Source: Stictocephala bisonia (taxonomy: Eukaryota; Arthropoda; Insecta; Hemiptera; Membracidae). From it: a stretch of 64,000 nt of DNA. Shown in pieces: positions 63,205 to 64,000 of the stretch. The position numbers and the translations under genes are program-made. The stretch spans positions 8,764,509 to 8,828,508 of the forward strand of contig JAQJVL010000003.1 in the NCBI GenBank assembly GCA_035578905.1. The letters are read 5' to 3'. The notes under the pieces were generated by a model, which worked only from the letters and a program-made list of their open reading frames with translations, was not told the origin of the DNA and made no database searches. Positions within the stretch are counted from its first letter, which is position 1; every line of letters starts with the position of its first letter.

Positions 63205-63342
63205 GAACTGAAAGAAAAAAAAATTGTATTCTTAATCATTATAAAGTTTAATAACAAAATTGGAGGACTCGTAATGAATTGTGACAGGAAATGCAACGAT
63301 ACCAACTATAACTCTGCAACACTAAATTACCATCAATTCAAT

Positions 63343-63386
63343 TTCAATTGAATTTCATATTTGAACAAATATGAAATTCAATTGAA
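63343..63386. other. Perfect 21-bp-arm palindrome
   Basis: TTCAATTGAATTTCATATTTG, two bases, then its exact reverse complement. The right arm is partly repeated again (GAACAAATATGAAAT) just downstream. It can extrude as a cruciform. Confidence 0.92.
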
Positions 63387-63494
63387 AATTGAACAAATAT
63401 GAAATATACTTCATTAAAGTTTCATATCTGAACAAATTCGAAATACTAAATATATACGTATAAGACTCTAAGAACATCGAAAATATGAGTGATA

Positions 63495-64000
63495 GAACAG
63501 TATAACAACATAATATGACTGATTGAAGACTTCAACAACATTGAAGTACTATTTACAACTTCGACTTATAACAAATAAAGTAGAGTATAACAACTTAATA
63601 TGACTGATTGAAGACTTCAACAACATTGAAGTACTATTTACGACTTCGACTAATAACAAATAAAGTAGAGTTTAACAACTTAATATGACTGATTGAAGAC
63701 TTCAACAACATTGAAGTACTATTTACGACTTCGACTAATAACAAATAAAGTAGAGTATAACAACTTAATATGACTGATTGAAGACTTCAACAACATTGAA
63801 GTACTATTTACGACTTCGACTAATAACAAATAAAGTAGAGTATAACAACTTAATATGACTGATTGAAGACTTCAACAACATTGAAGTACTATTTACGACT
63901 TCGACTAATAACAAATAAAGTAGAGTATAACAACTAAATATGACTGATTGAAGACTTCAACAACATTGAATTACTATTTACGACTTCGACTAATAACAAA
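63495..64000. repeat. 85-bp tandem array, six copies, runs off the window
   Basis: The unit includes TGACTGATTGAAGACTTCAA, CAACATTGAAGTACTATTTA, CGACTTCGACTAATAACAAA and TAAAGTAGAGTATAACAACT. Marks at 63517, 63602, 63687, 63772, 63857 and 63942 give the period. The copies are about 97% alike, and the array continues beyond position 64000. Confidence 0.96.

Overview
This is a eukaryotic, AT-rich (roughly 30% GC by eye), almost gene-free stretch dominated by repeats. The host is most likely an insect. The evidence is dispersed TTAGG-type (TAACC) motifs, tRNA- and 5S-rRNA-derived SINEs, jockey/CR1/RTE-like non-LTR fragments, a Penelope-like element, many small terminal-inverted-repeat (TIR) elements, and long AC/AT microsatellites. 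A hemipteran is possible, but that is a guess. There are no operons, bacterial-type genes or CRISPR arrays, and no long intact ORF.

Layout. 0-5 kb: an AC/AT microsatellite, a tRNA-derived SINE (2.73-2.94 kb) and a degenerate Penelope-like element with a GIY-YIG domain between inverted pseudo-LTRs (3.46-4.83 kb). 6-13.7 kb: microsatellites, a CAGATA array and a small TIR element. 13.75-18.03 kb: a 4.3-kb foldback-like structure whose two inverted arms are tandem arrays of the same ~153-bp unit; the right arm is interrupted by a huge AC/AT microsatellite and a 36-bp minisatellite. 18.9-19.3 kb: nested hairpin elements, the outer one flanked by an 8-bp target-site duplication. 22.5-23.5 kb: two 5S-rRNA-headed SINEs in opposite orientation. 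24.7-34 kb: a 32-bp array, three degenerate non-LTR fragments and a hairpin element. 34.3-38.9 kb: the 36-bp minisatellite again, a TG microsatellite, a 59-bp array, a 72-bp array and another non-LTR 3' end. 39.6-42.9 kb: a tRNA-like relic, a TIR element and a third SINE type. 43.4 kb: the best protein-coding candidate, a short first exon encoding the start of a THAP zinc finger with a good splice donor. 43.7-46.1 kb: a nest of old elements holding a ~1-kb TIR element with an internal 341-bp tandem duplication. 48.5-55.5 kb: a hairpin element, 35-, 31- and 29-bp arrays and degenerate non-LTR pieces. 55.5-62.2 kb: nothing recognisable. 62.2-64 kb: a long hairpin, a perfect palindrome and an 85-bp array that runs off the window.

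The most interesting signals are relations between repeats. Three SINE types with different Pol III heads share a 3' tail. A 72-bp satellite carries that same tail. One 36-bp minisatellite family occurs at two loci, each beside an AC/GT microsatellite. A foldback-like element is built of tandem repeats. A hairpin with CTGANGA and GAAA flanks recurs in two inverted-repeat elements. All calls come from reading the sequence; no database search was possible.
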